Source: DATLYB01 sp964502525
Lineage (GTDB): Bacteria; Bacteroidota; Bacteroidia; Chitinophagales; CAIOSU01
Assembly (NCBI GenBank): GCA_964502525.1
Contig: CAZCXH010000099.1
Location: 1 to 17,791, forward strand
Direction of reading: 5' to 3'
DNA length: 17,791 nucleotides
Below, one piece after another: positions 1 to 7,114 of this stretch. Position 1 is the first letter of the stretch. Every line of letters starts with the position of its first letter. The notes below the pieces were generated by a model. It saw only the letters and a list, made by a program, of their open reading frames with translations, was not told where the DNA came from and did no database searches. Made by a program: the position numbers and the translations under genes.

Positions 1-57
1 GCACCCTTTGGGACATTCTTAAATAAAGAACTATATTCACCATTCAAGGCGCACCGC

Positions 58-93
58 AAACCTGACAGGTTTCGGAAACCTGTCAGGTTTTTT
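58..93. terminator. Perfect 15-bp stem, 3-nt loop hairpin followed by a T run
   Basis: Bases 58-72 and 76-90 are exact reverse complements around the loop CGG, and the right arm runs into six T at 88-93, the form of an intrinsic terminator for a gene entering from the left edge. Each arm is itself a palindrome: seven bases (AAACCTG), one centre base, then CAGGTTT. The element can therefore fold as one long stem or as two small hairpins. Arms of this AAACCTG/CAGGTTT type are, from memory, common between genes in Bacteroidota, so it may also be a dispersed repeat. The stretch 94-209 holds no gene that I can support. Confidence 0.75.
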
Positions 94-209
94 CGTATAG
101 GTAGCGCGGCTTATCTTTCATCTAATCTGGCATTGGCTCGTACCTATCGCCTGACTTTTTTCGCCACTCTTTCGTAGCTAATCCCCCACCCTATGGATAT
201 ATTACAACC

Positions 210-216
210 TATTTTG
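210..216 (+). promoter_or_regulatory. Possible -7 element TATTTTG before the 578-aa membrane protein
   Basis: The Bacteroidota primary sigma factor is known to use a -7 element TAnnTTTG. Here a one-base-shorter TATTTTG lies just 4 bases before the ATG at 221, so a transcript from it would be nearly leaderless. No good -33 TTG is seen. A second weak candidate, TATCTTTC, lies near 110. Tentative. Confidence 0.2.
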
Positions 217-220
217 TTCC

Positions 221-1957
221 ATGCCCAAACCTGCGTTCAGAATATCAGATGCCGTTGCTTTGCTCATTCTTGCGGCTGCATCCATCCTTGGCATCAACCA
301 ATACACCTTTGGCGTTTACAACCATTGCATTACCATTCCCTTCATCAAAAGCCTGCTCAATCCTGAACTATACCGGGACGATTACCTCATTGCAGAGCTA
401 CAATATTTCTATTCGCTTTTTCTGCCAGCCTGCGCGTTTTTGATAAAACTTCTTCACGCATCGCTGCCGTCAATGTTCTTCGCGCTTTATGCCGCTTCAC
501 TCTGCTTTACGCTCGCTGCGTTCTTCCTCATTGCGCTGAAGCTGTTCAACCGAAGGGAAGTGGCTTACTTTTCCGTCATGTTTCTTGTCTTCTCCCTCAA
601 CACCATCGGGAAAGAACAAACCATTGCGAACCTGCTGATGGAGCGGACGCTTGCCCTGCCCCTGCTGCTGTTTGCGTTTTATGCGGCTTTTTCAAAACAA
701 TTCAACATGGCGGCACTGCTTTGCGGCATTGCTTTCCTCATTCATCCCCTTTCGGCTAGTTATGTGATAATTATACTGATGGCATGCCTGTCAGATCACG
801 CCCTCAGAGAAAGGCGGCTGAAAGATTTTCTGCTTGCTGCCGGCATTCTGGGGGCTGTTATCAGCCCTTTAATCATCCTGAAATTAATGAACCCCGCGCC
901 AGAACTGCATCTCCTGATGGCTAAACAGGAATGGATTGACCTCTTGCGCGTAAGATCTTCTTATCATGTATTCCCTTCCACCTGGAGCATTCTGGCCCTG
1001 CTGCAGGCTTTAGCGTTGGTCATTGGGTTTTTGATGGCGTGGAAACACAAGCCTCAGCAGAACCATCACCGGATCGTGAAGACCTCGTTCGCGGTAATGC
1101 TCGGCTTGTTTGCGGTGGGAACGATATTCACGGAAATATTTCCAGTTTCCATCATTATCCAATTCCAGTTGTTCCGCTGCTTCAAGTTCCTTGTGTTTTT
1201 CGCCATCCTCTACTATGCGAACTACATTTTCACCGAGCCTGACACCCTTTCGGGGATCGCGGGAAAAATGCTTCTGACCGCGCTGATAATCACCGGTTAC
1301 GCTCAGGAAAGTCTGACAGTTGTTGCAGGATTGCTTCTGCTGATTGCAACAGCAACAATTGGACTGCATCTGTTGAATAAGACCGCAGCGGATGGGAGGA
1401 AGTACCTTGTTCCCCTGCAATTAATGTTTCTGCTGGCAATTGGCGTTGCGGGCAGCCTCAACAGGGTTCAGTTCTCCATCAATAACGCGCAGGAGAAAAG
1501 CTGGCTGGATGTGCAGCAATGGGCAAAACAGAACACTCCTGCCAATGCCGCTTTCATTGCGCCACCTTACCTCGAAGGCTTCAGGGTAGAGTCGGAGCGA
1601 ATGCTCTATGGCGAATGGAAAGACGGCACCCAAATGTTTTTTGACCCCCCTTTTGGAAGCGAATGGATGAGGAGAATGAAGATGCTGGGATATGATGAAA
1701 GTAAACTATTAAGTGATTCTTATAAGGAATTGAAAGAGGGCGGATTTATAATGATTGCAAATGAAATGATGGCAGGCGAAAACTCAAAGGTTTACGCTGT
1801 TGTGCCGCTTGAAATGGCAACCCTTCGCTTTCCAAAGGTCTATTCCAACGGCAAGTTCAGCGTTTATGAAATCAGGTCAGTTGAGGTTGCTGAGTTCAAC
1901 CTTGTTGAGGACGGCTCCCATGAACTTGTCGCCCAGACCGCGGAGGTAGGCGATTGA
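221..1957 (+). CDS. Polytopic membrane protein, GT-C/DUF6798-like
   Basis: This 578-residue protein is mostly hydrophobic: about ten membrane segments fill residues 10-410, followed by a soluble C-terminal part (roughly 420-578). The first extracytoplasmic loop carries an acidic pair (ELYRDDYLI, about residues 49-57), as in GT-C glycosyltransferases that use polyprenyl-linked sugar donors, and the whole resembles the DUF6798 class of uncharacterised membrane proteins often found near polysaccharide genes. A role in adding or modifying a sugar on the periplasmic side is inference. The ATG at 221 starts a typical first membrane segment. The last 27 codons overlap the convergent co-polymerase gene by 81 bp; that tail (after the YEIRSVEV region) is rich in E, V and A and may be an extension gained by loss of an earlier stop codon. 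Confidence 0.8.
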   Translation: MPKPAFRISDAVALLILAAASILGINQYTFGVYNHCITIPFIKSLLNPELYRDDYLIAELQYFYSLFLPACAFLIKLLHASLPSMFFALYAASLCFTLAAFFLIALKLFNRREVAYFSVMFLVFSLNTIGKEQTIANLLMERTLALPLLLFAFYAAFSKQFNMAALLCGIAFLIHPLSASYVIIILMACLSDHALRERRLKDFLLAAGILGAVISPLIILKLMNPAPELHLLMAKQEWIDLLRVRSSYHVFPSTWSILALLQALALVIGFLMAWKHKPQQNHHRIVKTSFAVMLGLFAVGTIFTEIFPVSIIIQFQLFRCFKFLVFFAILYYANYIFTEPDTLSGIAGKMLLTALIITGYAQESLTVVAGLLLLIATATIGLHLLNKTAADGRKYLVPLQLMFLLAIGVAGSLNRVQFSINNAQEKSWLDVQQWAKQNTPANAAFIAPPYLEGFRVESERMLYGEWKDGTQMFFDPPFGSEWMRRMKMLGYDESKLLSDSYKELKEGGFIMIANEMMAGENSKVYAVVPLEMATLRFPKVYSNGKFSVYEIRSVEVAEFNLVEDGSHELVAQTAEVGD

Positions 1958-4042
1958 AGTTTTGTCCTGCTCCCTTATCGTAGAGTTGGTAGAAAACACG
2001 CTGATCACCTTTTCCACGCTGCTGATCAATTCCTTCGAATCAGAGTACTCGTTCAAAGCGGCTCCTTCGAGGAACACAAAGTCATAATCCTGGGCAAGCT
2101 CATTCAACAGGTTGTGGAAATTGGTCTGCGAAAAAACTTCCGAAGGCGAATAATTTCCCTCGTAGCACCCTATCACGTCAATGCCTTTGAGCTTTGACTT
2201 GGTAACGATGTCGTCTTTCACCAGGCTTTGATTGAAATGCTTTTCCAATGCCGGCTTAGCGGAAAGCATGTTGGTGAGGGTGTTGTTCTTGAAGTTGGTG
2301 TCAATCAGCAGCACCTTCTTGTTATTGAGGCTCAGTGAATACGCGAGAGAAATCAGCAGGAATGTTTTGCCCTCCCGCTCTCTGGTGCTGGTTACTAAAA
2401 ACCGCTTTGAATCGGTTGATTCAATCTCGAACCTTACCTTTCTTATCAACTGCTTAAACTGCTCAAGCTGAGGGCTTTCTGTTTGATTGTGAAAGATATT
2501 TTCGAGGTTGATGTCAATGAAGTTAACATCGAGGTTGAAGCTGATAAAATTGATCTGGTTCAGGTAGCCGATGAGCCTGAGGTTGGTGAATTTTTCAAAC
2601 TGGGTTGGAGTCTTTATTGAAACATCGAGGTATTCGAGCACAAAGAAAAGGATGATGCAAAAGCTGAGGCTCAGCATCCCTGAAAATGCCGAGTAAATCT
2701 CCCGCTTGGTGGGTTCAGGGCTGCCGGCAGGCCTGCCAACGTCAACAACAGCCAAAGTTTCATCCGCCTTCAATGCCTCCGCTTGGGCAGCGCTCAGCTT
2801 GCTCACAGCATCATCATAAGCCTGCTTTGCCATGGTGATGTTCTGTTCCAATGCCGTCAGTTGCGGCTCAAGGGAAACCAAAACGGTCAGCTCATTTTTC
2901 AGCTTTTGGATAGACTGGTCAATAGAAGCCACGCTGGTTCTTGCTATCTGCAGATTCAACTCGCTTTCCGTCCTGATTGTCTGGTAATCCTTGTTTTCTG
3001 CAACCGTTAAAGACGAAACCTCGCTGATAAGGGTGCTCAATTCAGCTTTCAGCGCCTCCGCCTGCTTGAGTAGTTTTTTGTCCTTCGATCCTTCCGAAAT
3101 GTATTTGTTATTGAGATAATTAATCTCATTCCTGAGGTTGCTAATCCTCCTGTTTTTCTCCTGTAATTCATAAGCGGAAACCTCGTCCTTGGCTTCATTG
3201 CGCTTTACGTTGTCAATAGTATTTTGATAAGAGGGTATTTTATTCCGTTCATCCGCCATCAGCAACTCCATATCCCTTATCTGCTGCAGAATGGAGCTTT
3301 GCTGTTCGCGGAGGTCAACGATGTTGTTGTTCAGCTTGAATTTGTTCATTGCCTCTTTTGCAACATTGAGCGCCTTCAGTTTCTCCTCCACCTGGACATT
3401 GTAAAAATCTTTGGAACTGTTTTTCTGTTTGATTTTCGCGGTTCTGTTATAGCGTAGGAACTCATCGCAAAGCACATTAGCGCAATAAGCGGAAAGTTCA
3501 GGATCTTCCGTCATGAGGCTGACAAACAGGAAGTCGGAATCTTTTTTCCGGTCGGTTTTAATCCTCGGCTTGATGTTATCATAATCATAGCCCATCTCCC
3601 TGATCATTTCACGCGCCACCCTGTCTTTTTCGTCATAGGACAATGCTCCCAGCGTATCCAGCTTGAACTGAAGAGACGTGAGAACCTCTCTGATCTTTTC
3701 TTCCGGATAAGAGCCTCTTACCTTTTCAGCAGCAGCCTGCCTGAACGGTTCAGGGCTGTTCATGTCATTGATGAATAGTTTGCACGAAAGCAGGTCCACT
3801 ACGGGCTTGGAGCTGATAATATCTATCAGGCTGTTGAACCTGGCGTCAATTTTCTGCTGGGGAAGATATTTGCCTTCGTCATCCTGGCTCACCACGATGC
3901 CCGTCTGTAGCTTCACCGTGGAGAGGTAAACCTTTTCTTCCTTGCCTGTGAGGAAAAAAGTGGCGGTGACCGCCAGTGCCGTAACCAAAAGAATAAGCCA
4001 TATCCTCCTGGCAAGCACCTTGAAAAAATACATTACGTCCAT
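1877..4042 (-). CDS. Wzz/GumC-type polysaccharide co-polymerase with degenerate C-terminal ATPase domain
   Basis: The 721-residue protein has the layout of a bacterial polysaccharide co-polymerase joined to a BY-kinase-like domain: a membrane segment at 13-32, a long periplasmic part with coiled coil (about 210-430), a Pro-rich turn (PAGSPEP, 438-444) before the second membrane segment (452-471), then a cytoplasmic P-loop-like domain (about 525-721). Such proteins control chain length and export of Wzy-made polymers. The ATPase motifs are altered: Walker A reads TSTREREGKT (551-560) and lacks the expected glycine, Walker A' is VLLIDTNF (577-584), and Walker B is FVFLEG (655-660) with Glu where Asp is expected. 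No C-terminal Tyr cluster is present, so autokinase activity is unlikely. A second in-frame ATG lies three codons in (4033). It is divergent from the GT2 gene and convergent, overlapping, with the 578-aa membrane protein gene. Confidence 0.88.
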   Translation of the reverse strand: MDVMYFFKVLARRIWLILLVTALAVTATFFLTGKEEKVYLSTVKLQTGIVVSQDDEGKYLPQQKIDARFNSLIDIISSKPVVDLLSCKLFINDMNSPEPFRQAAAEKVRGSYPEEKIREVLTSLQFKLDTLGALSYDEKDRVAREMIREMGYDYDNIKPRIKTDRKKDSDFLFVSLMTEDPELSAYCANVLCDEFLRYNRTAKIKQKNSSKDFYNVQVEEKLKALNVAKEAMNKFKLNNNIVDLREQQSSILQQIRDMELLMADERNKIPSYQNTIDNVKRNEAKDEVSAYELQEKNRRISNLRNEINYLNNKYISEGSKDKKLLKQAEALKAELSTLISEVSSLTVAENKDYQTIRTESELNLQIARTSVASIDQSIQKLKNELTVLVSLEPQLTALEQNITMAKQAYDDAVSKLSAAQAEALKADETLAVVDVGRPAGSPEPTKREIYSAFSGMLSLSFCIILFFVLEYLDVSIKTPTQFEKFTNLRLIGYLNQINFISFNLDVNFIDINLENIFHNQTESPQLEQFKQLIRKVRFEIESTDSKRFLVTSTREREGKTFLLISLAYSLSLNNKKVLLIDTNFKNNTLTNMLSAKPALEKHFNQSLVKDDIVTKSKLKGIDVIGCYEGNYSPSEVFSQTNFHNLLNELAQDYDFVFLEGAALNEYSDSKELISSVEKVISVFSTNSTIREQDKTSIAYLRGLGDKFMGAVLNKVELSNLN

Positions 4043-4154
4043 GCCCGATTTTTTAGGGTTTATAAAGTTGGCAAAATAGAGGTCAGTTTTTACGAAATAT
4101 GTTGATAAATCCTTGTCCTGCTTGTGTTTCAGCGCAATTTACTTTGCACAAGCA
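4043..4154. promoter_or_regulatory. Divergent promoter region between co-polymerase and GT2 genes
   Basis: This 112-bp spacer separates two divergently transcribed genes and must hold both promoters. On the minus strand TATTTTGC (4071-4078) sits 29 bases before the co-polymerase ATG. On the plus strand TTTACTTTG (4138-4146) sits 8 bases before the GTG at 4155. Both resemble, but do not exactly match, the Bacteroidota -7 consensus TAnnTTTG. The -33 boxes are unclear. Confidence 0.35.
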
Positions 4155-5330
4155 GTGGAACTGTTTATCAAAATACTGTTCTGGACATCTCTTGCCCTGG
4201 CGTTTTATACGTATATCGGCTACGGCTTGTTATTGTTTGGCATAATCCGGCTTAAAAGAATGTTTAAGCTACAGCCGCGAACGCAGGGCGATGTTCAATT
4301 GCCCGATGTCACCGTGCTGGTTGCCGCTTTCAATGAAGCCGACTTTATCGAAGAAAAAATCAGGAACTGCCTGGAGTTTGACTACCCGAAAAACAAACTC
4401 CACCTGCTGTTTGTAACTGACGGCTCCGATGACGGCACGCCTGAACTCGTTAAAAAATACCCGCAGATACGCCTGCTGCACCAATCAGAGCGAAAAGGCA
4501 AGATTGCCGCCACCAACCGCGCCATGCCTTTCGTGAAAACGCCCATCGTTGTCTTTACCGATGCCAACACTTTTGTTAACAAAGAGGCCATCCATAACAT
4601 CGTGCGGCACTACAAGGATGAGAAGGTGGGCGTTGTTTCCGGTGAAAAGCGCATTGCGGTGAAAGATAAGGATGCAGCCAGCGGGGCTGGCGAAGGGTTT
4701 TACTGGAAATACGAATCGCAGCTCAAAAAATGGGATTCCGAACTATATTCCGTAATGGGCGCAGCGGGTGAACTGTTCTCCATTCGCACCGGGCTTTTTG
4801 TGCCGGTGCCGCAAGACACTATCCTCGAAGATTTTTACATGACGCTGTCCATCGTAAAGCGCGGCTGCCGCATCGTTTACGAGCCGGATGCTTATGCAAC
4901 GGAAGGTCCGTCAGCATCAGTGGGCGAAGAGCTGAAGCGGAAAATCAGGATTGCCGCAGGGGGAATACAGGCGATTATCAGGCTGTCGCCATTGCTGAAT
5001 CCGTTAAAATTCGGCATCGTTTCATTTCAATATATCTCCCACCGCGTGTTGCGTTGGACACTCACTCCGCTTGCCCTCCCGGTTTTATTCATCACTAATG
5101 TAATCCTTGCGCTATGGGGATTTACTTTCTTCAAGTTTTTTCTTGCGGCTCAAATAGCATTTTATCTATTGGCGTTTGTCGGCTTTCTTCTGGAACGACA
5201 AAAGATCAAATTGAAAGCCTTTTTCATCCCCTACTACTTCTTCATTATGAATTACGCTGTGTATGCAGGTTTCGTGCGCGCCATGAAACGCTCGCAGTCG
5301 GTGATGTGGGAAAGGGCGAAGAGGGGGTGA
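4155..5330 (+). CDS. Family 2 glycosyltransferase, membrane-bound (processive/COG1215 type)
   Basis: Read from GTG 4155 the protein has 391 residues. It begins with a membrane segment (about 3-30), then a GT-A catalytic domain: TDGSDDGT (88-95), the nucleotide-sugar and metal-binding region FTDANT (134-139), the catalytic-base region LED (224-226), and GGIQAIIRL (269-277) in the place of the QxxRW motif of processive enzymes. Three membrane segments follow (about 301-321, 329-346, 353-374). Hyaluronan/cellulose synthase-like and NodC-like transferases share this plan. It probably adds sugars to a lipid-linked or growing polymer at the inner membrane. A longer reading from TTG 4113 adds a Cys-containing stretch of 14 residues that overlaps the probable promoter, so GTG is preferred. 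The 3' end converges on the half-TolC gene. Confidence 0.85.
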   Translation: MELFIKILFWTSLALAFYTYIGYGLLLFGIIRLKRMFKLQPRTQGDVQLPDVTVLVAAFNEADFIEEKIRNCLEFDYPKNKLHLLFVTDGSDDGTPELVKKYPQIRLLHQSERKGKIAATNRAMPFVKTPIVVFTDANTFVNKEAIHNIVRHYKDEKVGVVSGEKRIAVKDKDAASGAGEGFYWKYESQLKKWDSELYSVMGAAGELFSIRTGLFVPVPQDTILEDFYMTLSIVKRGCRIVYEPDAYATEGPSASVGEELKRKIRIAAGGIQAIIRLSPLLNPLKFGIVSFQYISHRVLRWTLTPLALPVLFITNVILALWGFTFFKFFLAAQIAFYLLAFVGFLLERQKIKLKAFFIPYYFFIMNYAVYAGFVRAMKRSQSVMWERAKRG

Positions 5331-5350
5331 GATTTGCATATTACACTGAA

Positions 5351-5443
5351 CGGGATAAATTGCGCCATTGAACGGTTTACGGTATGGAGTTTTGCAACTG
5401 TAAACATACAAACTGTAAACAGAAAATGTAAGATTTTATCCCG
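5351..5443. repeat. Nested imperfect palindrome between convergent genes, possible bidirectional terminator
   Basis: CGGGATAAA (5351-5359) and TTTATCCCG (5435-5443) are exact inverted arms. Inside them, GTTTACGGTATG (5375-5386) pairs imperfectly with 5405-5420, and AACTGTAAACA occurs twice in tandem. The element fills the 125-bp gap between the GT2 gene (+) and the half-TolC gene (-). A 15-base segment (5409-5423) recurs in inverted orientation at 9355-9369, suggesting a dispersed intergenic repeat that also ends transcripts. Confidence 0.5.
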
Positions 5444-5455
5444 CGCACGGTATAA

Positions 5456-6190
5456 CTACCTCCCTACTTCCTCCAACTTCACCCCTATCATTTCTTCCAG
5501 GGAAATCTTGGTTTCGAGGACATCCTTGTCGGAAATCAGCTTCGCTTCAACGGAAGTGTTGTAAGCGGCAGCGGATTTGATGAACTCTTCGAGCGTGGCA
5601 GCGCCCTTCTCGAAATCGCGGGTGATGAGCTGGTGCGTTGCATAAGCGTCATCCTGCGCCTGCGTCCTGATTTTCAACAGCTCGACTTTGAGCTGGTAGT
5701 CTTTATAACGCTTTAACACTTCAGCCCGGATGGAAAGCTTTTGCTGGTTGACGTAAGCGTTGGCGATGTCAAGCTCCTCCTTTGCAATGGATGTTTTAAT
5801 CGGAGTGTGAACAAATGAGCCGATTGACAGGCTTACTCCAAAGTTGTACCACGGGTAATAGTTGTTGCCTGTTTCTTCCGTTGCGCCCAGTCCCGACTCG
5901 ATGTTGCGCTGGTTGAAGTTGAAAGAAGCTTTAACATCATTCGTCCAGTCGAAACGTTCGAGGGAAATTTTCTTTTCAGCAATCCTCACCTTGCTGTTGT
6001 AGATTTCACTGGCAGGATAATTCTGCCAGGCGAGCTGAACCAGTTTCTCCTCATAGGGAGACAAGCCCATCGCGCTTACGATCTGCGAATCGGCCTGCTG
6101 CGGCAGAATCACTTCATTGTAGTTCGGCTTCTGAGAAAACGCTGCAAAGCCCGAGATAAGCATAGCATAAATAAATAATGCTTTCTTCAT
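5456..6190 (-). CDS. Half-length TolC/OEP-family outer membrane protein
   Basis: The 244-residue product has a clear signal peptide (MKK, hydrophobic core, cleavage near FAAFSQ at residue 20). The mature part shows one TolC-type repeat: a helix (about 45-80), two beta strands (about 83-93 and 114-125), then a long charged helix (about 130-236) ending in LEEMIGV, close to the LEELIG-type ending of outer membrane efflux proteins. Usual TolC members have two such repeats in 420-490 residues, so this has half the unit; a functional channel would need more subunits per ring (a hexamer would match the strand count of a normal TolC trimer). It is the last gene of the operon, 7 bp after the GT2 stop, and is probably translationally coupled. 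Given the missing Wza, it is a candidate outer-membrane exit for the polymer; that role is inferred. Confidence 0.75.
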   Translation of the reverse strand: MKKALFIYAMLISGFAAFSQKPNYNEVILPQQADSQIVSAMGLSPYEEKLVQLAWQNYPASEIYNSKVRIAEKKISLERFDWTNDVKASFNFNQRNIESGLGATEETGNNYYPWYNFGVSLSIGSFVHTPIKTSIAKEELDIANAYVNQQKLSIRAEVLKRYKDYQLKVELLKIRTQAQDDAYATHQLITRDFEKGAATLEEFIKSAAAYNTSVEAKLISDKDVLETKISLEEMIGVKLEEVGR

Positions 6191-6197
6191 AGTTCCG

Positions 6198-7070
6198 TTA
6201 TCCGTGGTTAGTTTTTAAATTTTCCAGTTCCTGTGCCGGCTTGGGAAGGTTGCCATAGCGATCTATCTCTTTGGTCATCCTTTTTAATATCGCTTTGAAC
6301 AATCCACCGTCATAAGCCAGCCTCCGGTCACTAGTCCATACTCTTACGTTGTTATCCGTAATTCGTTCGATTTTTCCGTACTGCGCCAAAGTCATCGCCA
6401 TCCATCCGTCAGACCAGCGCTGGCGCGTTGTGTTGAATCCACCGGCTTTTAAACCGTCTTCCCGCCTGAAGGCGAAGTTGAAACCCAACACGTTGAAGAA
6501 GTCCATCTTTTTCCTTCTCAGCAAAAACAGCAGGCGCGTCACGATTTCATACATTGCGAGAACGAACCGCGATGAGCCTTTCCCGGGAATGAAAGAATAC
6601 GTTCCATACACGCAGGCAACTTCAGGATTTTTCAACGCCTCAACATAAGTGTCAATCCATCCGTCAGGATAAATCGAATCGCCATCGGCATTCAGGAAAT
6701 ATTCTCCTCGCGCATTCTCCAGCCCGGCTTGCCTTGCATGACTGATGCTCTGGCGCGGTTCGTCAACCGTCTTCACACCGAGGATTGTCAGAATTTCTTT
6801 GGTCCTGTCCTTCGAATTGTTGTTTACAACTATTAATTCCGCGCGGCATTTCGGATTCATTCGCGCAAACGAAGCCAGCGTCCTGGTGATATTCTTCTCT
6901 TCATTATAAACGGGAATGGCAATGGTCGCATCGGGATTGTCCGCAGCGTATTTCTTCAATCCTTCCTTTAATGTTTCGCGCGCTTGCGGAGTCAGCTTGT
7001 CGAAAGATTCATACTCCGTTTCCAGCTTCCTGAGCCATGCCGGCAGTCCGAAAATGTTATTCCCAATCAT
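6198..7070 (-). CDS. Family 2 glycosyltransferase (soluble or peripheral)
   Basis: A 290-residue GT-A fold enzyme. The nucleotide-binding start is ATIAIPVYNEEKN (48-60), VVNNNSKDRT (81-90) follows, and the metal-binding region is NADGDS (127-132). An acceptor-side region around RQRWSDGWMA (216-225) has the usual Asp near the catalytic base position. One hydrophobic stretch (174-194) could bind the membrane, but there is no clear transmembrane segment. It presumably transfers one sugar to the lipid-linked repeat unit in the cytoplasm; donor and linkage cannot be read from sequence. It lies 44 bp after the Wzy-type polymerase gene and 7 bp before the half-TolC gene, in one transcription unit. 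Confidence 0.87.
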   Translation of the reverse strand: MIGNNIFGLPAWLRKLETEYESFDKLTPQARETLKEGLKKYAADNPDATIAIPVYNEEKNITRTLASFARMNPKCRAELIVVNNNSKDRTKEILTILGVKTVDEPRQSISHARQAGLENARGEYFLNADGDSIYPDGWIDTYVEALKNPEVACVYGTYSFIPGKGSSRFVLAMYEIVTRLLFLLRRKKMDFFNVLGFNFAFRREDGLKAGGFNTTRQRWSDGWMAMTLAQYGKIERITDNNVRVWTSDRRLAYDGGLFKAILKRMTKEIDRYGNLPKPAQELENLKTNHG

Positions 7071-7114
7071 TGGATGCTTTATTTTTATTATACCTTATTC
7101 GCCCTTCCGGGCAA

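Noticed and set aside
4099..4112. ATG at 4099 as the start of the GT2 gene
   Set aside because: It is in a different frame from the glycosyltransferase; the in-frame choices are TTG 4113 and GTG 4155.
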